NCBI GenBank assembly: GCA_910586955.1 | Contig: CAJUMM010000041.1 | Coordinates: 1 to 23,827, forward strand | Direction of reading: 5' to 3' | DNA: 23,827 nucleotides | Source: an uncultured Lachnospiraceae bacterium | GTDB lineage: Bacteria; Bacillota; Clostridia; Lachnospirales; Lachnospiraceae | In this document: positions 21,874 to 23,827 of the stretch, in pieces | Position numbering within the stretch: position 1 is the first letter of the stretch | How the letters are laid out: each line of letters begins with the position of its first letter | Position numbers and translations under genes: made by a program | Notes under the pieces: generated by a model | The model's database searches: none | Told to the model about the DNA's origin: nothing | The model's input: the letters and a program-made list of their open reading frames with translations, nothing else

Positions 21874-22898
21874 ACAAGGAAAAAGATATTGATATTCTGG
21901 CAATCGAGAGTTCCTGCGATGAGACGGCTGCAGCGGTGGTCCGGAACGGACGCAGGGTGCTTTCCAATGTAATCTCGTCCCAGATTGATCTGCACAAGCT
22001 GTACGGCGGCGTGGTTCCGGAGATTGCTTCCAGGAAACATATAGAAAAGATCAATCAGGTGATAGAGGAGGCTCTGGAGACGGCGGGGAAGAGCCTTGAT
22101 GATCTGGATGCTATCGGTGTCACCTATGGCCCCGGGCTGGTGGGAGCGCTTCTGGTAGGTGTAGCGGAGGCCAAAGCTATCAGCTATGCGAAGAAAATTC
22201 CTCTGGTGGGCGTGCATCACATTGAGGGGCACATTTCTGCAAATTATATAGAAAATCCGGACTTGGAACCACCCTTTATCTGTCTGGTGGTCTCCGGAGG
22301 CCACACCCACCTGGTGGTGGTTCGGGATTATGGAAAATATGAGATCATCGGACGGACCAGGGACGATGCGGCCGGGGAAGCTTTTGACAAAGTGGCCCGG
22401 GCTATAGGGCTGGGGTATCCGGGAGGCCCCAAGATTGACCGGCTTTCCAAAGAGGGCAATGGGGACGCCATTCATTTTCCCAGGGCAAAGATTGAGGATG
22501 CGCCCTATGATTTCAGTTTCAGCGGGGTGAAATCGGCGGTGCTGAATTTCCTGAACGGCTGTCAGATGAAGGGAGAGGCTGTGAACCGGGCGGATGTGGC
22601 GGCTTCTTTCCAGAAGGCAGTCTGTGATGTGCTGGTGGATCACGCCATGGAAGCGCTGGGGGACTATAAGATGGACAAGTTTGCCATTGCCGGCGGCGTG
22701 GCCTCCAATACTGCTCTGCGGGCGGCTTTTGAAAGGGCCTGTGAGAAAAACGGGGTGAGATTCTATCATCCGTCCCCTGTTTTATGTACGGACAATGCCG
22801 CTATGATTGGTGCGGCGGCTTATTATGAATATATGGCGGGAGTGCGGCACGGGCTTACACTGAATGCGGTGCCGAATTTGAAGCTTGGAGAGCGGTAG
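21870..22898 (+). CDS. tsaD: tRNA t6A threonylcarbamoyltransferase TsaD
   Basis: 342 aa, usual length. Catalytic subunit that transfers the threonylcarbamoyl group to A37 of tRNA. ASKHA fold with ILAIESSCDETAAAVV (9-24), YGGVVPEIASRKHIEKI (45-61), the metal-binding HIEGH (His117, His121), ICLVVSGGHTHLV (~137-149), AAGEAFDKVARAIGLGYPGG and the FAIAGGVASN and CTDNAAMIGAAAYY blocks near the C-terminus. It completes TsaE-TsaB-TsaD in the same operon. Confidence 0.97.
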   Translation: MNKEKDIDILAIESSCDETAAAVVRNGRRVLSNVISSQIDLHKLYGGVVPEIASRKHIEKINQVIEEALETAGKSLDDLDAIGVTYGPGLVGALLVGVAEAKAISYAKKIPLVGVHHIEGHISANYIENPDLEPPFICLVVSGGHTHLVVVRDYGKYEIIGRTRDDAAGEAFDKVARAIGLGYPGGPKIDRLSKEGNGDAIHFPRAKIEDAPYDFSFSGVKSAVLNFLNGCQMKGEAVNRADVAASFQKAVCDVLVDHAMEALGDYKMDKFAIAGGVASNTALRAAFERACEKNGVRFYHPSPVLCTDNAAMIGAAAYYEYMAGVRHGLTLNAVPNLKLGER

Positions 22899-22901
22899 AT
22901 T

Positions 22902-23648
22902 ATGGAAGAGAGAGCTTTATGCCCGGAGAGATCCTGCACAGCTATCGTACTGGCAGCAGGACAGGGGAAGCGCATGGGTGGCAAGGTCCAGAAGCAGTTT
23001 CTGGAGCTTATGGGAAAACCCATTGTTTATTACGCATTGTCGGCATTCCAGTCCTCGTCTTTCATCGGACGGATCGTTCTGGTGACAGGGAAGGATGAAA
23101 TATCTTACTGCCGGGAAAAGATTGTGGAGAAGTACGGATTTACCAAGGTACATACCGTTGTGGCCGGCGGACAGGAGCGTTATCATTCTGTCTGGAACGG
23201 GCTTTGTGTAATTGCGGAAGAATTTTCCCGGGCGGAGCGGGAAGGGATTGTGTTCATCCATGACGGGGTGCGGCCTTTTATAGACGAGGAAATGTTATCC
23301 AGGGCCCTTCGGGCGGTGGAAGCCTACAGAGCCTGTGTGATTGCCATGCCTGTAAAAGAGACCATTAAAATTGCAGATGCAGAAGGCTTTGTGGCTGGCA
23401 CGCCTGCCAGGAAACGTGTCTGGGGAATCCAGACGCCCCAGGTCTTTGAATTTGCACTGGCGTATGAGGCGTACAAGGCGGCCATGGAAAGCGGGCGGAG
23501 GGATATGACGGATGACGCCATGATTGTAGAGGCTTTTACAGATGTGAAAGTAAAGCTGGTAGAAGGGTCCTATGAGAATATTAAGATTACCACACCGGAG
23601 GATTTGGAGATTGCGGAGGCTTTTTTGAGGCGGCGGGAGGTCATTTGA
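22902..23648 (+). CDS. ispD: 2-C-methyl-D-erythritol 4-phosphate cytidylyltransferase
   Basis: 248 aa. Third enzyme of the MEP isoprenoid pathway, forming CDP-methylerythritol from CTP and MEP. The N-terminal nucleotide-binding signature TAIVLAAGQGKRMGGKVQKQ (13-32) is present, with GGQERYHSVWNGL (~87-99), the FIHDGVRPFID block (~117-127), PVKETIK and RKRVWGIQTPQVF (~167-179), and TDDAMIVEAF then ENIKITTPEDLEIAE at the end. It starts three bases after the tsaD stop, with GGAGAG upstream. It is the last gene of the operon in this window; no strong terminator is seen after it. Confidence 0.96.
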   Translation: MEERALCPERSCTAIVLAAGQGKRMGGKVQKQFLELMGKPIVYYALSAFQSSSFIGRIVLVTGKDEISYCREKIVEKYGFTKVHTVVAGGQERYHSVWNGLCVIAEEFSRAEREGIVFIHDGVRPFIDEEMLSRALRAVEAYRACVIAMPVKETIKIADAEGFVAGTPARKRVWGIQTPQVFEFALAYEAYKAAMESGRRDMTDDAMIVEAFTDVKVKLVEGSYENIKITTPEDLEIAEAFLRRREVI

Positions 23649-23711
23649 CAGAGGAAATTCCAGCAGTGGAAAATGCAGCTGCAATTTTGCTAAAAAATGT
23701 TTGAAAAGCTG

Positions 23712-23740
23712 TTGACATGGAAAAATAAAGGTGTTAAAAT
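23712..23740 (+). promoter_or_regulatory. Promoter of tRNA-Ser
   Basis: Consensus TTGACA (23712-23717), 17-bp spacer, TAAAAT (23735-23740), with TG at 23732-23733 (extended -10). This is a near-ideal stable-RNA promoter, about 43 bases before the tRNA. Confidence 0.88.
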
Positions 23741-23782
23741 ACAGATCGTCGCCACGCAAAGGCGGTAAGTATGTCAGAGTGT

Positions 23783-23827
23783 GGAGAGGTATCGAAGTGG
23801 TCATAACGAGGCGGTCTTGAAAACCGT
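23783..23827 (+). tRNA. tRNA-Ser(UGA), 5' part, cut by the window end
   Basis: Acceptor strand GGAGAGG (23783-23789), a D-arm of class-II type, then an anticodon stem-loop GCGGT-CTTGAAA-ACCGT with TGA at the anticodon position (closing G-U pair). The variable arm, T-arm and 3' end lie beyond the window. Reads UCA and probably other UCN serine codons. Confidence 0.88.

Noticed and set aside
21750..22769. 339-aa minus-strand open frame
   Set aside because: Antisense shadow of tsaD.
23674..23683. 10-bp palindrome TGCAGCTGCA after ispD
   Set aside because: No room for a loop and only a short T run after; not convincing as terminator or operator.

Overview
The window reads as chromosomal core sequence of a Gram-positive, Clostridia-type bacterium, most likely Lachnospiraceae. 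This rests on gene content and style: strong AGGAGG-type ribosome binding sites, sigma-A promoters often with an extended -10, FMN and THF riboswitches, an ECF-type RibU, a folB-folK fusion, and an ACT-hom-apgM-lysC amino-acid operon. The genus is not determined. No transposase, integrase, CRISPR array or rRNA was seen.

Layout. (1) 1-283: 3' end of prfB and its terminator. (2) 379-4652: an operon for the aspartate family of amino acids (ACT-domain protein, homoserine dehydrogenase, an iPGM-like protein that is a proposed homoserine kinase, aspartokinase). It is driven by a promoter whose -10 lies inside a perfect 9-bp inverted repeat, and it ends in a bidirectional terminator. lysC carries an in-frame internal start with a consensus Shine-Dalgarno, as expected for a separately translated regulatory subunit. 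(3) 4698-5909 (minus): two overlapping membrane-protein genes (DUF975 and a small DUF4190-like protein), divergent from tex. (4) 5917-8125: tex. (5) 8138-10955 (minus): a Zn/Cd-type P1B ATPase with a His-rich N-terminus, and a SmtB-type ArsR repressor with its own promoter. (6) 11010-13082 (minus): a C45/Ntn-type amidohydrolase and a ROK-family sugar kinase, whose upstream regions share a 17-bp repeat. (7) 13117-16068: a folate operon (folE, HD hydrolase, folP, folB-folK) behind a THF riboswitch. (8) 16076-17192: an FMN riboswitch with terminator controlling ribU. (9) 17215-18841: an AT-rich three-gene cassette (DUF3990 ART-like protein, unrecognised all-helical protein, NADAR-domain protein) with its own promoter. 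(10) 18901-23648: the tRNA t6A operon plus neighbours (tsaE, tsaB, rimI, small zinc-ribbon protein, rnz-like nuclease, tsaD, ispD). (11) 23712-23827: a promoter and the 5' part of tRNA-Ser(UGA), cut by the window end.

The folate operon supplies GTP cyclohydrolase, dihydroneopterin aldolase, pyrophosphokinase and dihydropteroate synthase, but shows no recognised dihydroneopterin-triphosphate phosphohydrolase. The HD-domain protein in the operon is a natural candidate for that gap. The cassette at 17215-18841 is the best candidate for an under-described system: it pairs an ADP-ribosyltransferase-fold protein with an ADP-ribose/N-glycoside hydrolase fold in a compositional island between housekeeping operons. 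All functional statements are read from motifs and context without database searches.
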